From Rapana venosa (Eukaryota > Mollusca > Gastropoda > Neogastropoda > Muricidae): a stretch of 64,000 bases of DNA. Under the pieces are notes generated by a model. That model was not told the DNA's origin, ran no database searches, and worked only from the letters and a program-made list of their open reading frames with translations. Every line of letters begins with the position of its first letter. Position 1 is the stretch's first letter. The stretch spans positions 65,357,504-65,421,503 of the forward strand of contig CM054134.1 in NCBI GenBank assembly GCA_028751875.1, read 5' to 3'. A program made the position numbers and the translations under genes. Below are positions 34,662-46,116 of the stretch, piece after piece.

Positions 34662-35326
34662 GTGGCTCCTGATGAGACATTTACCACGATGACGACCAAG
34701 TTGGAGAAAGTGGAGAACCTATTAAAGTCAACAATGGAGAGTATGAAGAACGAGATACAATTGTTGACAAACAGTGTTGATGCCTTAAAAGAGGAAATGT
34801 GTGGTATCAGAAAAGATGTGAACAATCTTAGGACTGAAAATGCTGTGTTAAAACAATCAAATACAGAACTAATGGACAGAGTGGAAAAACTAGAAAAGAA
34901 AGCAGACAATCAAGAAGGCCGGTCAAGACGAAACAACATAATTATTCATGGCATGGAAAAGAAAACTAATGAGACTGGAGCTGATTGTGAAATGGTCGTG
35001 AAAATCTTCTTTTGGAAAAAATGGATGTAGCAGATGTTAAGTTTGATAGTGTGCACAGGATAAATTCTAAACCCAACTCTCCCATTATTGCCAGGTGTTG
35101 TTTTTATCAAGATAAGCTTAGAATATTGAAGGCTAAAACTCGTTTGAAAGGTTCAAGGATTTTTGTAGACGACGATTTTTCCAAAACTGTTAGAGATATT
35201 AGGCACAATCTGACCCCATACTTGAAGAGTGCTAGGGCAGAGGGAAAAAATGTGAGAATGGTCTTTGATCATTTGATCATTAATGTCGAAAGGATGACCC
35301 TTAATGATCTTCAAAGAGGGGAATAG
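34662..35326 (+). pseudogene. LINE-C ORF1 (coiled coil plus RNA-binding domain)
   Basis: Two overlapping frames (34662-35030 and 35012-35326) form one protein of about 220 residues. Residues 1 to about 85 are a heptad coiled coil (LEKVENLLKSTMESMKNEIQ, then VNNLRTENAVLKQSNTELMD and VEKLEKKADNQEG). RSRRNNIIIHGMEKK opens an RRM-like domain as in L1 ORF1p. The second frame has VKFDSVHRINSK, PIIARCCFYQDKLRILKAK and IFVDDDFSKTVRDIR, the C-terminal nucleic-acid-binding part. A one-base frameshift near 35010 (poly-T, FFWKKW) separates them. Confidence 0.75.
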
Positions 35327-35652
35327 CTTGTTGGCCGGCCCATACAATCATCCTGCCATAGTCTCAATTTACAGGGGGGTAGGAAAAGTAAACAGACACT
35401 GGTCACTCAGCCTCAGTTAGACACTCATGTAATAGGGCTTAGCCAAGTGAGGCTTGATGCAGTGAGGTGTGACACATTGACACACACAGGGCTAGACAAA
35501 GACAGGTCTGACTTTGGCCTACAGCTAACACAAGCTCACCATGAGTATTGTAGGCAGTCTTTTAATAAGAGCCTTCTTTAACGGCTGTTGAAAGCATAAA
35601 TGCCCTGTCTTGTCATGTCAATGTAATTGGTGAAAGTGTCAGTCTAGATGGT

Positions 35653-36591
35653 GTGGATCAATTGAATTGTGGCAATACAGATAAAACAAATAAAGCTTTT
35701 TCATTTTTGTCTTGGAACGTAAATGGATTGTTGTCAAAACTGGCTGATAGAGATTTTGTATCTTATGTGCGTAGCTTTGATTTTATATGTCTGACAGAAA
35801 CGTTCCTGGAAAATGTCCAGCCAGATGTTTTTACTGGTTATAAGGCCTTCTGTAAGTCAGCAAATAAAGTTAGCCATCAAGGGAGGCAATCTAGTGGTTT
35901 AGTTTGTTTAATAAGGCATGAGTTATCTGCCTTTGTGAATTGTTTAGATGTTCCATATCCTAATATTTGCATTTTTCTCTGTGACAAATCTCTGTTGTGT
36001 ACAGCAAGAAATGTTTTGCTTGTCTGTGTGTATATCCCACCTGAAGGTTCGCCTTTTTATAACATGTTTGACAATGATAATGGAATTGCTATGTTGGAAG
36101 AATGTTTAGTAAATTGTGTGGTGACACTGGATGAAGTAGATATAATACTATGTGGAGACTTAAACAGCAGGACCTCAAACTTTTCTTGTCAGCATGTAGA
36201 AAATGACTTTAGTTCAGATGTCCAAAGTAAAAGTATGTCTCTCAGCAGCAATCATAATTCTGAAGATTGTGTTATCAACAATTATGGTAAATTACTATTG
36301 AATATGTGCACTGCTCTTAGTTTACAAATTCTAAATGGCGTATGTAATGGTGACCAACAAGGATGCTATACATACATCTCTGATGGAGGATGTAGTGTTA
36401 ATGATTATTTTTTAGTGTCAGATGATTTGTTCTCTCAGATTTTTGACTCATGTCGTTTGTTTGTTGCCGAGCGTTCTGATTCTGATCACCTTCCTGTTGA
36501 ATTATATATTAATCCAGTATATAATACAGAGGTGGAAACTGAGAAGCCATCTGTTATGGAAAAGTTTGTATGGGATGAAAACAAACTCTAA
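35653..36591 (+). pseudogene. LINE-C APE endonuclease
   Basis: 312 residues with FSFLSWNVNGLLSKLADRDF, FDFICLTETFLEN (catalytic E), SSGLVCLIRH, LLVCVYIPPEGSPF, VDIILCGDLNSRT (GDLN box), LQILNGVCNGD, GCYTYISDGGCSVNDYFLVS and RSDSDHLPVEL (SDH box). The domain looks intact. The start is probably upstream of the ATG at 35653, since the sequence is continuous. Confidence 0.85.
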
Positions 36592-36902
36592 GTTTATAAA
36601 GAAAATCTCCAGGATGTGAACATGTGTGAAATTTTTATTAATGCCTTTCAGATGATTGATGAGAACATTAATGAAGCTTTAGATTTGTTTAACGTTTCAT
36701 AAAAGCCAGTGCTGATTGTATGAAGAAACAGGTACATATCAATAAAGGTCCATCAAATGATACTTGGTTTGATAATGAATGTAAAAGTATGAAATATAAG
36801 GTCAGAAAACTTCTGAAGACTTTCCGAAAAACATTAAGAAATGAGGACAAAAATGTGTACTGTGTCACAAGAAGGGAATATAAATGCATGCTTGAATGAA
36901 AA

Positions 36903-38138
36903 ATGAAACAGTATAATAAAACCTTACTTGCAGATATGATGTCATCTATCTCTTCTCAAATCCAGTTCTGGAAAAGTGTTAAGAAGGCGTCATTTAGAAA
37001 AAGTCAGCCAAAGAATAGTATATCAGTTGACAGATGGTTTCAACATTTCAAAACCCTGTTGGAGAAAGACTCATTAGCCAACTCCATGATTACTGATGTT
37101 GACAGTGATGGAACTGAGGAAGATTTTGATCGTCCCATATCTAAAGATGAAATATTAGGGGCACTTAGGAAATTAAAGAGTGAGAAAGCAGCCGGTCCTG
37201 ATCAAATCATTGGTGAATTGCTAAAATATGGAGGTGAAAATATTGTGCTTTTCCTTCTAAAACTATTCAACAAAATTTTTGATGATGGTCTTTTTCCAGA
37301 TAACTGGGCCGAATCTATAATACTAACATTGCATAAAAAGGGTGATGTTGATAACCCTAATAACTACCGGGGAATTTCTCTTACTGACATAAGTAGTAAG
37401 ATATATAGTACTATTATTAACAATAGGTTACAGGAATGGGTCATGAAGAATAATATTACAGGAGAGCATCAAGCTGGTTTTAAGAGAGGATACTCCACTA
37501 TAGATCATATGTTTACTCTGCTTGCATTTGTACAGAAACAGTTTGCTCATAACCGTAAGCTCTATGTAGCATTTATTGACTTTGAAAAAGCATTTGATTC
37601 TGTTAAAAGGAACTTGTTGTGGCCTATTCTCCTGAAAAATGGTGTGAAGGGTAAACTATTACGATGTTTGAGAGCCATGTATCAGAATGTCAGAAGCAGA
37701 ATAAGATGTGGAACTAAAGTGACTGACATAATATACTATACCACTGGTGTTAAACAGGGTGATGTATGTAGCCCCTTATTGTTTTCTGTTTTTATCAATG
37801 AGTTAGCCAGAGAAATCATCAATAATGGTAAACATGGTGCCACTTTCCCCCAAGATTTCTCAGAGTTGTTTATTCTTCTGCTTGCTGATGATGTTATCCT
37901 GCTATCTGAAACAGTTGTAGGCTTACAAAAGCAGTTAAACAGCTTAAACAGTGCTGCAACATCACTGGATCTTAAGGTTAATCTGAGTAAGAGTAATATC
38001 GTTGTATTCAGAAAAGGTGGATATTTAGCTGCTCATGAAAAATGGTTGTACAATGGAAATATCATGCCTGTGATTAATGTATATAAATATTTAGGAATCT
38101 GTTTTTCTACTAAGCTTAGTTTCACAACGGGCATGTAA
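36903..38138 (+). pseudogene. LINE-C reverse transcriptase
   Basis: 411 residues. Motifs: ISKDEILGALRKLKSEKAAG, PDQIIGELLKYGG, FPDNWAESIILTLHKKGD, NNYRGISLTDISSKIY, EHQAGFKRGYSTIDHMFTL, palm [40 protein letters not shown], catalytic FILLLADDVILLSET (LADD in place of YADD), LKVNLSKSNIVVFRKGG and VYKYLGICFSTKLSF. A frameshift at about 38135 ends the frame; the thumb resumes from 38212. Confidence 0.88.
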
Positions 38139-38211
38139 AGATCTGGCAAGTCGAGGTAAACGAAGCTTGCTATTTGTGTTGAAAAAACACGAATATTGAA
38201 TAATAACTTTT

Positions 38212-39093
38212 TTGACTTTTTCATTAAGATATTTGATGCACAATACAACCCCTGTGTTATATGGTGCAGATATTTGGGGCTTGGATGCAGCTGTAATACA
38301 TTGTGAATCAGTGCACCTCTTTGCTTTAAAGCAGTTTTTAGGCTTAGATAGACGACACCTAATGATCTTGTTTATAGTTAAACAAAATAGATACCCTCTC
38401 TCTGTTAAGCTGCGTAAGATGCATAGATATTGGATTAAGTTTCTGCATATAATGAGAGCAGGCTACTTTTAATTCCTACAAGATGCTTTATGATCAGATG
38501 TCAAAGGGAAAAACAACTGGCAACACAAATACGTCCCTGTTTGTGTGAATTTGGGGTTTTGGGATTGTTTTCTCAATCAAGGAGTGGGAAATTGTAGAAG
38601 TTTACTAACGCTTTCAGGCAAAGATTGATTGACTGCCGATGGCAGCAATGGAGTGATCATATACAAAACAGTGAAAGATTTCAAATGTACAGAAAATTTT
38701 ATAAGTTCGCAAAGATGTCAAACCTTATCTAAAACTTGATTGGATATACATTTGAAAAGAATTATGTCTAAGTTTAGACTTGGTTGTATCAGATATAAAT
38801 GTTCATAAATTCAGATACAGAGAACATGATATTGACGACCTCAGGCTGCTATGCCCCTATGTAAGCAAGCACCGGAGGATGAAGTACATTTTGTGTTGTG
38901 CTGTCCAGTTTTTGAGATGTTAGGCAGAACTACAAACCCTGTTAAATATAGTAGACAGCCTAATTTATTTAGACTCTGTTTACTCCTGGCATCAAGTCAT
39001 CCTGAGGTTGTGTGCAGCCTCACTTTATATTTGTGTAGAGCTTTCAGAATAAGAGAGATATATGTTATCCTAAGTGATATTTTTTGTAGCTGA
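38212..39093 (+). pseudogene. LINE-C C-terminus with zinc-knuckle motif
   Basis: 38212-38472 gives VLYGADIWGLDAAVIHCESV then HLFALKQFLGLDRR, the block after the RT thumb. Several stops follow. 38851-39093 gives LLCPLCKQAPEDEVHFVLCC, a CPxC...H...C motif near the C-terminus of such LINE proteins, then LFRLCLLLASSHPEVV and AFRIREIYV before the stop. Confidence 0.75.
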
Positions 39094-39236
39094 CTTTTTG
39101 TTATACAGTAACATGTTGTCTGTGTGTGTGTGTTTTTGTTATTTTATTTATTTTTTAACCAAAATACTAAGCAGTTCGGCAACCCCCTTCATGTAATGGG
39201 CCAATGGCCTTTTTGTGAATAAATCATTCGAGTTCG

Positions 39237-39298
39237 AGTTCTCTCTCTCTCTCTCCTCTCTCATCCTCTCTCTCTCTCTCTCCATCTCATCTCTCTCA

Positions 39299-39331
<33 letters not shown>

Positions 39332-39341
39332 ATCTCTCTCT

Positions 39342-39376
<35 letters not shown>

Positions 39377-39447
39377 CTCTCTACCCCCCTCCCCCCCCTC
39401 TCTCTCCCTCCCCCCTCTCTCCCCCCCCCCCCCTCTTCTCTCTCTCA

Positions 39448-39493
<46 letters not shown>
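39237..39493. repeat. (CT)n array 3' of LINE-C
   Basis: CT repeat with CATCTC, poly-C and CTCACT interruptions, starting exactly at the GAGTTCGAGTT end of LINE-C. Confidence 0.95.
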
Positions 39494-39497
<4 letters not shown>

Positions 39498-40504
39498 CAT
39501 TACTTTTTAATGAAAAGTACAAACCTGGCGTCACTTTCTCCCCAAATGTATTGATCAACAATTTCTACATAGTGGTATGCTGTTCAGTGATATGCTTTGT
39601 TTGATTGTGTTTACATACTTGTTGGTATGTCAGTTTTCCTGTCTAACTGCCATTTTGTCTATTCATTTGTGCGACATTTGTAGAGAGCATTTGTTACGAA
39701 TACTTTCCTACCAAATGTTTTACTTGATTTTGCATTGGAGCTATTTCTACATAACTATGTAATCCTGTTTTTGGAACCTCTTCCTCATTCTCTCTGTCCG
39801 TCTGTCTGTCTCTCTGTCTCTCTCTTGTCATCATCTTCATGGCTGTCGTTTTTTATCACCATCATCATTGTCGGCACTGCCATCGTCATCACTTACCCCG
39901 CATAGTAAACATCATCACTACAACAACTACTACTACTACTATAATTTATTAAGAACAACGTTGGAGATGACATAGTGACAATATTACTACATTCTGTTTC
40001 TTGATGTATTTATTTATTCTTGTGTAATTTTTCTTTTGTCGTTTCCTTTAACTCCCTTTTCCCTTTCCATATTTTTTCTTTCAAACATATTGCTTGGCTT
40101 TGGTGTTAAACTTTTTTCCCCTTTTTGAGGGCTGGATGAAAAAACTCATTGTATTTAATCTACTACCTCTTTAAATAAAATTTTGTATAACATTTCGTAT
40201 TTTCTGTCTCTCATACTCTTGTCTGCACAATCTTGACATAGGAAGTTTAGTTAATTTTAACCAATACTTAATACACTTCATTTGAAATCTTATAAATAGA
40301 GGGTGGCGGCCAGTTTCACCATATAACCTTTTGTTAGACGAGTGTAATGGTACTGAAAGGAATCATTTCATTGCGTAGGTGTGCACTTTTTCTTTTTCAT
40401 TATCAACAAATAATTCCCAAATATATGCTCATACATTAGCATAGGCTGGATTTTAGAATCAAAAAGCTTCCAGAAAATTAAAAAATCAGTGCAGTTTAGT
40501 TTCC
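39494..40504. other. Intron DNA, no gene seen
   Basis: AT-rich. 39780-39990 is rich in TCTG/ATC/ACT trinucleotide-like words. A possible decayed LINE 3' UTR (TTTTTGAGGGCTGGATGA and a later AATAAA) lies at 40120-40200. Confidence 0.5.
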
Positions 40505-40508
40505 TTAA

Positions 40509-41249
40509 CCCTCTTGTCCCCGATCCGGCCGCAGCCGACAGTAACGGAGGCTGCCACTAGATTCCAATACGACCGCAGCCGACAGTTGGTGCTGCCCACG
40601 TGGGCAGTACTTTTCCAGCACACACAGATCTCGTGGTTTTCACACTATGTGTCTGAAAATTGGTGGGGCGATGCAGGGAGGGTGTCAGAGGATGCCAGTG
40701 ATAAAAAGACCACTAACATGCGTGTAGTGGGGAGGGAAGGAAGAAATAACAGCCAGCGACCGGAACGCTTTTCAATGGTGCAGCGTGGCGGAAAAAAAAG
40801 GCATTTTCTTTAGTAGCAGACGATTCGTCTGATTAGCGAGACGATAAATTGAATGTTATTGTCTTGGAAGTAGAAACATTTGAACGAGAATTGTTAAGTG
40901 AGTCCGATATTAAACGATTACGAAGAAGAGGAGGAAGGAAATGCTACAGTTAGGGAGAAGAGTGAGCCAGAAACTAAGTGCTACACGGCACATTCCTGAC
41001 CTGTGCTACACACACCAACTGTGGAGAAATTTGACCTCCCGGCTAGTCCGCGGCATAGACGCCTGAAAGCATAGACGCCTGAAAGCGTGATGCCTTTTGA
41101 CTGTTTTCTCATTATTATCACACTTTTGCTTTGAAACTGCAATGGCAGAAACGATCAGATATGCTGATAATGAAAATAGCAAGAAGGAAAATAAAATAGG
41201 TCCGTCTGCCAAGGTTCGACAGGTGAGAGCAATGAACACCCTCCCCCCC

Positions 41250-41280
<31 letters not shown>

Positions 41281-42005
41281 ACACATCCATAATTTGTGCG
41301 TTTGTGATGTGATGTGACCCTGTGCCACCACTACGACTACTTTAGAGACTACCAACATTAAAATTTTGTAGGGTTACAGACGTTCTGTGTTGTTTTCGAA
41401 TTTGTCACACCTGTGCTGTGACAATGGTGACAGTCATGTACAATAATAAATACTTCGTACACTTAACAAACATGTGGTAGCACACGCAGATATAGAACTG
41501 CAGTATAAAGGTCAAATGTCGATTGAATATGACTTGTTTTTCAAAAGAAAAAATAGTTAAACAAAACTTCTGTCTCCTCGAGACATACCATAAAATAACA
41601 GGTGCTATGGAGACATTGTGTGTGACACATCCTTGAAGTACTATTGCACATAACTATTGGTAAACACATCAGCTGGGTATCACTTCCTTATTCGACACTA
41701 ATATGCTTGAACTATTGTCAAATCCATGCAGGATTTGCTGTTTTATCATATATACCATATTTTTACCTGTGATTGGTGACAAATAAGATGACAATGACAA
41801 AACATCTGGTGACCAGACACATAAACGTGCGCCTAAATGCAAGTACAAAGACATGCCTAGCTTGTGACAAAATTTCAGCTTGATAACTTGTCATGCACAC
41901 ACACAATTGCCTTAGGAGTAAAGTAAGTCAGATGGAGGTAGAAAACCTGCAAAGAATTCAAAATCTACCGGCAGTTTAGCTCTGTAGAATCCAACAACAA
42001 GAGGG
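40509..42005. mobile_element. piggyBac-like TTAA transposon, non-autonomous
   Basis: TTAA (40505-40508) followed by CCCTCTTGT at the left, and ACAAGAGGG followed by TTAA (42006-42009) at the right: perfect 9-bp inverted repeats at a duplicated TTAA, the signature of piggyBac-type insertion. The 1497-bp interior has no transposase; a 99-codon frame at 40514-40813 and an acidic stretch near 40820-40920 (VETFERELLSESDIKRL) might be transposase N-terminal remnants. A poly-C/(CA)n run lies at 41242-41285. Confidence 0.8.
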
Positions 42006-42039
42006 TTAAAGACCTTAAAATTTCCAGTTTCCCTTTTCC

Positions 42040-42240
42040 CTTTTTGGCAACTTTCACTCCATGCTTATTTGAAACTTAGTTTTGTTGTGAAGGTAAGACC
42101 CAAATATTTATAACAATTTGTTACTTTAATTTCAGTATTACCATAAACCCACTTCTCTCGCACTGAAAGATGACCTCACTTTCGAAAACCCATCACATTT
42201 GTCTTTTCTAAGTTAACAGACAAATTTCACCTATCAGCTT
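42040..42240 (-). mobile_element. LINE fragment related to LINE-C
   Basis: Minus-strand reading shows an NLEKTNVMGF-like block, then KWVYGNTEIKVTNCYKYLGL and TFTTKLSF, the equivalent of LINE-C KWLYNGNIMPVINVYKYLGI and CFSTKLSF. Diverged, with stops. Confidence 0.65.
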
Positions 42241-42539
42241 CATATTTTAAAGAACGAGATGCTGTTGATCCAACTAGAAACAGGGAAACAGAACTGGGCA
42301 TTTTTTATTAAGCAATTACTAACAACGCATGGATTTGGCATTGTGTGGATGTGCCAGGAAGTTGGATTTGAGCAAGAATTTTTGTGTGAATTTAAAGACT
42401 GGCATGCTTGCATAGAAGAATCAGAAATGTATAACTAGTACTCTTCCTTTAAAAGTATTTTTCAAACAGAATCAGAAATGGCATAGGAATAATCTTGCTT
42501 GATTCAGATTAAGAACTTTTGCCTAAATGCCTGCAAAAT

Positions 42540-42765
42540 GTGATTTTCTACTGACACATCTGCACAGTCCCCATGCCCCATGTGTGGCATGCAGACTGAA
42601 GATGAAATGCATTTTTTGTTTGATTGTAAATCGTACGATGACATCCATCAGAAATGCTTCATATTCAATGAAGAAATCTTAAGAATGAGAGATATAATTA
42701 GCATTCTCTGGATCGAAGATAAAGAATTTATAAAATCCCATACGAAATTTATCTCCCTTGCTTAG
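42540..42765 (+). mobile_element. LINE C-terminal zinc-knuckle fragment
   Basis: CPMCGMQTEDEMHFLFDCKS followed by KFISLA and a stop: the CPxCG-EDE-HFLF-C motif at the C-terminus of LINE-C-type proteins. Different orientation from the fragment at 42040. Confidence 0.65.
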
Positions 42766-42940
42766 GGCAGCAGAAAAAGAAAACTGCAGTTAATTGATAT
42801 ACCTTTTTAGTGTAACACTATATTGTTTTCCATATTTGTGAATGGAATCTGTTGGCTAAATTGCCTTATTTGATTGTGGTCGATTTGTCCCACACTGTTG
42901 CTGATTTTTGCTTTAAATCAAAGCGGGAATATGACACTGG

Positions 42941-43238
42941 TTTTATTTTTATTTAATTCTTTTATATCGAGGATAATGGAATAAGCACTATGTGATTTTT
43001 TACATCTAGTCCCCGTGTGTATGTGGTTTTGTAAATTCTGTCATCTGTTCCCACCGGCACACAATGGCCTACTTTTATGAAAAGTGGAACAGGATTTAAT
43101 GTGTGTGCAAGATGTTCTACGTGCGTTCGCACACGGGACCTGGGTTTATAGTCTCATCCGAAGGACTTTTGGGGAGAGTGGAGTTGGCACTGATGTTAAC
43201 TCCAAAGGAAAATATCCCCTTGAACAGGAATCAAACTG
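42941..43238 (-). mobile_element. V-domain SINE, 5'-truncated
   Basis: Minus strand: B-box region next to a (CA)n array, TTCGGATGAGACTATAAACC, GTGTGCGAACGCACGTAGAA, the GTGTGCCGGTGGGAACAG block and an AATAAAAATAAAA tail. Matches the copies at 44 kb except for the missing head. Confidence 0.8.
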
Positions 43239-43457
43239 GTGTGTGTGTGTGTGTGTGTGCATGCGCAAGCTTGCTATAACAATTAATGTATGCTAGCAAT
43301 TAATGTATTTAGTTGAATGTAGTTATTGGAGATTCTTTTTCCTCTTTTTGTTTTCATTATTTCCTTGTTGCAAAAACCATATTGCTTAAATTGTGTTCAT
43401 ACTGTGCACCTTGCAAAAAAGACTGTATTGTTAATGGCAATAAATTACTTTCAGTGT

Positions 43458-43566
<109 letters not shown>

Positions 43567-43689
43567 ATTTTTAAGTCCTATAGGGCACTTATTGTAGTTG
43601 TAGTTCTCTTCGAATTTCATTTTTTAAAAATGTTCTTGATCTGTTTATGTTAAGAATACTATTTGTGTATTTCCCTTGTTATTACTCTT

Positions 43690-43693
<4 letters not shown>

Positions 43694-43765
<72 letters not shown>

Positions 43766-43871
43766 ACACACTCACATACACACACACATACACTTATACA
43801 CACGCATGCACCACCACACAGAGTAGATCTATCTATCTGTCTATCTGTCTGTCTGTCTGTCTGTCTGTCTG

Positions 43872-43909
<38 letters not shown>

Positions 43910-43915
43910 TCTCTT
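43694..43915. repeat. (CA)n and compound (TCTG)n(TCTA)n arrays
   Basis: CA repeat 43694-43800, then tetranucleotide TCTA/TCTG repeats at about 43828-43912. Confidence 0.95.
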
Positions 43916-44048
43916 TCATTTAGTCTCCTATTTTAGGGTCGTCTGGTATCACTTAAAGTGGAAAGACGTTAAAATTGAAGACTTACTTACACGCACGCAC
44001 GCACACATGCACGCACGCATGCACACACACACACACACACACCACACA

Positions 44049-44079
<31 letters not shown>

Positions 44080-44110
44080 CACCACACACACACACACACA
44101 AACACACACA

Positions 44111-44484
44111 GAGGGGGATGGGATAGCCTGATTGGTTAGAGAGTTGGTTAAAGCATTTCACATTGCGCTTGTGATCTGGATCCCGTTCAAGGGGATATTT
44201 TTCCCATGGAGTTGGCAGTGACTCCCCATCCCCTCCCCCCCCCTCCCCCCAAAAAAGTCCTTTGGATGAGACTATAAATTGAGGTCCCATGATGTACACA
44301 GAACAACTTGTGCACACATTAAAACCTGTTCTGCTTTTTAGAATAGTAGGCTATTGTGTGCCCATGGGAACGGATGACAAAATTTACCTGTAAAACCGCA
44401 TATACACAGGGGCTGGACATAAAAACGCATGCGGGCTTATTCCATTATCCTCAAAAGAAAAAAAAATTTAAAAAAGGTAAATAA
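44111..44484 (+). mobile_element. V-domain SINE with tRNA-like head
   Basis: Head GGGATAGCCTGATTGGTTAG (A-box region) and a GATCCCGTTCAAG B-box region, then GGATGAGACTATAAATTGAG, ACACAGAACAACTTGTGCAC, GGCTATTGTGTGCCCATGGG and an A-rich tail. Embedded between CA arrays. Confidence 0.8.
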
Positions 44485-44514
44485 CACTTACATGCACACA
44501 CACACACACACACA

Positions 44515-44863
44515 GAGGACAGGATAGCCTGGTGGTTAGAGTAATGCGTATTGCGCTTGTGATCTGCTGACCCAGGTTGGAATTTTGTTCAAGAGGATTT
44601 TTCCTCTTGAGTTAACATCAGTGCCGACTCCACTTCCCCTAAAAATCTTTTGGATGAGACTATAAACTGAGGTCCTGTGTGCGAATGCATGCAGAACATC
44701 TTGTGCACATGTTAAAAACCCATTCTGCTTTTTGGAAGATTAGGCCATTGTGTGCCAGTGAAAACGGATGACAACATTTACAAAACTGCATGCACATGGG
44801 GACTTGATATAAAAAAGCACATGAGTGCTTATTCCATTGTCCTCAAAATAAAAGAATAAATAA
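44515..44863 (+). mobile_element. V-domain SINE with tRNA-like head
   Basis: Head GATAGCCTGGTGGTTAGAG and CCCAGGTTGGAATTTTGTTC, V domain TGGATGAGACTATAAACTGA, then GCAGAACATCTTGTGCACAT, and the tail AAAGAATAAATAA running into CACACA. Same orientation as the previous SINE, 30 bp away across a CA array. Confidence 0.82.
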
Positions 44864-44868
44864 CACAC

Positions 44869-44909
<41 letters not shown>

Positions 44910-44952
44910 TTCTCATTCACTCACTTACACATGTACACACATGTACACACAT

Positions 44953-45034
<82 letters not shown>

Positions 45035-45059
45035 GCACTCACACACATGTACATACACA

Positions 45060-45112
<53 letters not shown>
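44864..45112. repeat. Long (CA)n arrays
   Basis: CA repeats with CGCG and ACATGT interruptions, about 250 bp. Confidence 0.95.
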
Positions 45113-45116
<4 letters not shown>

Positions 45117-45119
45117 CAT

Positions 45120-45646
45120 TGTCATTCCATCATTGTCGATGGAAACTGAACTGTTTTAAGACAAAATATGTTGGGCATGTCTTTTCTATATGTGGCGATA
45201 GTGTAACTGTTGATCATATCATAATATGCAGCATGCTAAAAAGCTGCATACCTCGTCAACTTCATCAAGGATATTCAGTGATCTTCTACTGAGATTTATT
45301 TTTTCAAATCGTTATTGAACAGTCCAATTGGTTCATTATTATGATTATTATGGACTCTAAAGACACTATCTTCCTGTGGACTGTATGTTCTCTAGTTGGT
45401 TATAGTTTTAAAATATTGTTTTATTGTTTATGGGTTAGATTCTGTTAGAAATTGTGATTTTACTGGTCTGTACTTAAGAGTTGCTTTAGATTTGCATTTT
45501 CTTACTTGTTTATTGTAGATTTAGCAAATTACCCCCCAAAACAACTTCCAGATCCCCCCATCCCCTCATCCCGAGCCTTTTTGTGTCTAATATCACATTT
45601 AGTGAGGAGACGTAAAATGAAATCAAACACACACACACACAACACA
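45120..45646 (+). other. Intron DNA, nothing recognised
   Basis: No coding exon or clear repeat boundary. Confidence 0.5.
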
Positions 45647-45648
45647 CA

Positions 45649-45741
<93 letters not shown>
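45647..45741 (+). repeat. (CT)n array upstream of exon 6
   Basis: About 45 CT units ending 31 bases before the exon 6 start. It forms an exceptionally long polypyrimidine tract for the exon 6 acceptor region. Confidence 0.9.
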
Positions 45742-45743
<2 letters not shown>

Positions 45744-45772
45744 ACCAACAGCATGTCTGATGACTGTAACAG

Positions 45773-45883
45773 GTAGGGAGAGTAAACTGCCGGCAGCTGG
45801 CGGAGCAGTGCAGATCCCTGCACATCAAGAAATTTCCCACCTTCATGACATTCAAGGAGAAGGGAGGAGCCGAGATCTTTTAT
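45773..45883 (+). CDS. DNAJC10: DNAJC10 exon 6 of 8
   Basis: 111 bases after TGTAACAG, phase 0 at the start: VGRVNCRQLAEQCRSLHIKK, then FPTFMTFKEKGGAEIFY. Vertebrate ERdj5 reads VGRFDCSSAPDICSNL, then a PSLAVFKGQG segment ending EYEIHHG here. The apparent donor is GTCAGT at 45884. The next exon needs one extra base from this one, so TATG followed by GTCAGT would be expected where TATGTCAGT is seen. An upstream AG at 45750-45751 would add 21 in-frame bases containing TGA TGA, so I chose the second acceptor. Confidence 0.85.
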
Positions 45884-46116
45884 GTCAGTCTGAACTTTGT
45901 TTGAGTGAACTGTTTTGGAGTATGAATTCATTTTATCTGAATTTGTGGAGAAGTGCAAATTGTTCACACAGGACAATGGTGTGGAGAATGTTCCTTATGG
46001 AGAGAGTGCTGTAGTTGTTATCAGGGAGAACAGGTGCCCTGAATCAAATAGATGTATGTATATGTTTGTAAACACATACATAGACACACATATTCATACA
46101 TATGTGTAGGTGACAA

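Larger units (their letters stand above)
34662..39236 (+). mobile_element. LINE-C, long LINE with coiled-coil ORF1
   Basis: A 4.6-kb plus-strand LINE with two coding regions: ORF1 (34662-35326), then endonuclease (35653-36591), reverse transcriptase (36903-38138) and a zinc-knuckle C-terminus (38212-39093), each separated by small frameshifts. The 3' UTR ends CCAATGGCCTTTTTGTGAAT, an AATAAA signal and ATTCGAGTTCGAGTT, which runs straight into a CT array; a CT array also precedes ORF1. The layout is L1-like, but the RT has an unusual LLADD catalytic box, so I leave the clade open. Confidence 0.8.

Noticed and set aside
45752..45772. A 21-base longer version of DNAJC10 exon 6
   Set aside because: The extension is in frame but contains TGA TGA, so it cannot be in a productive transcript.
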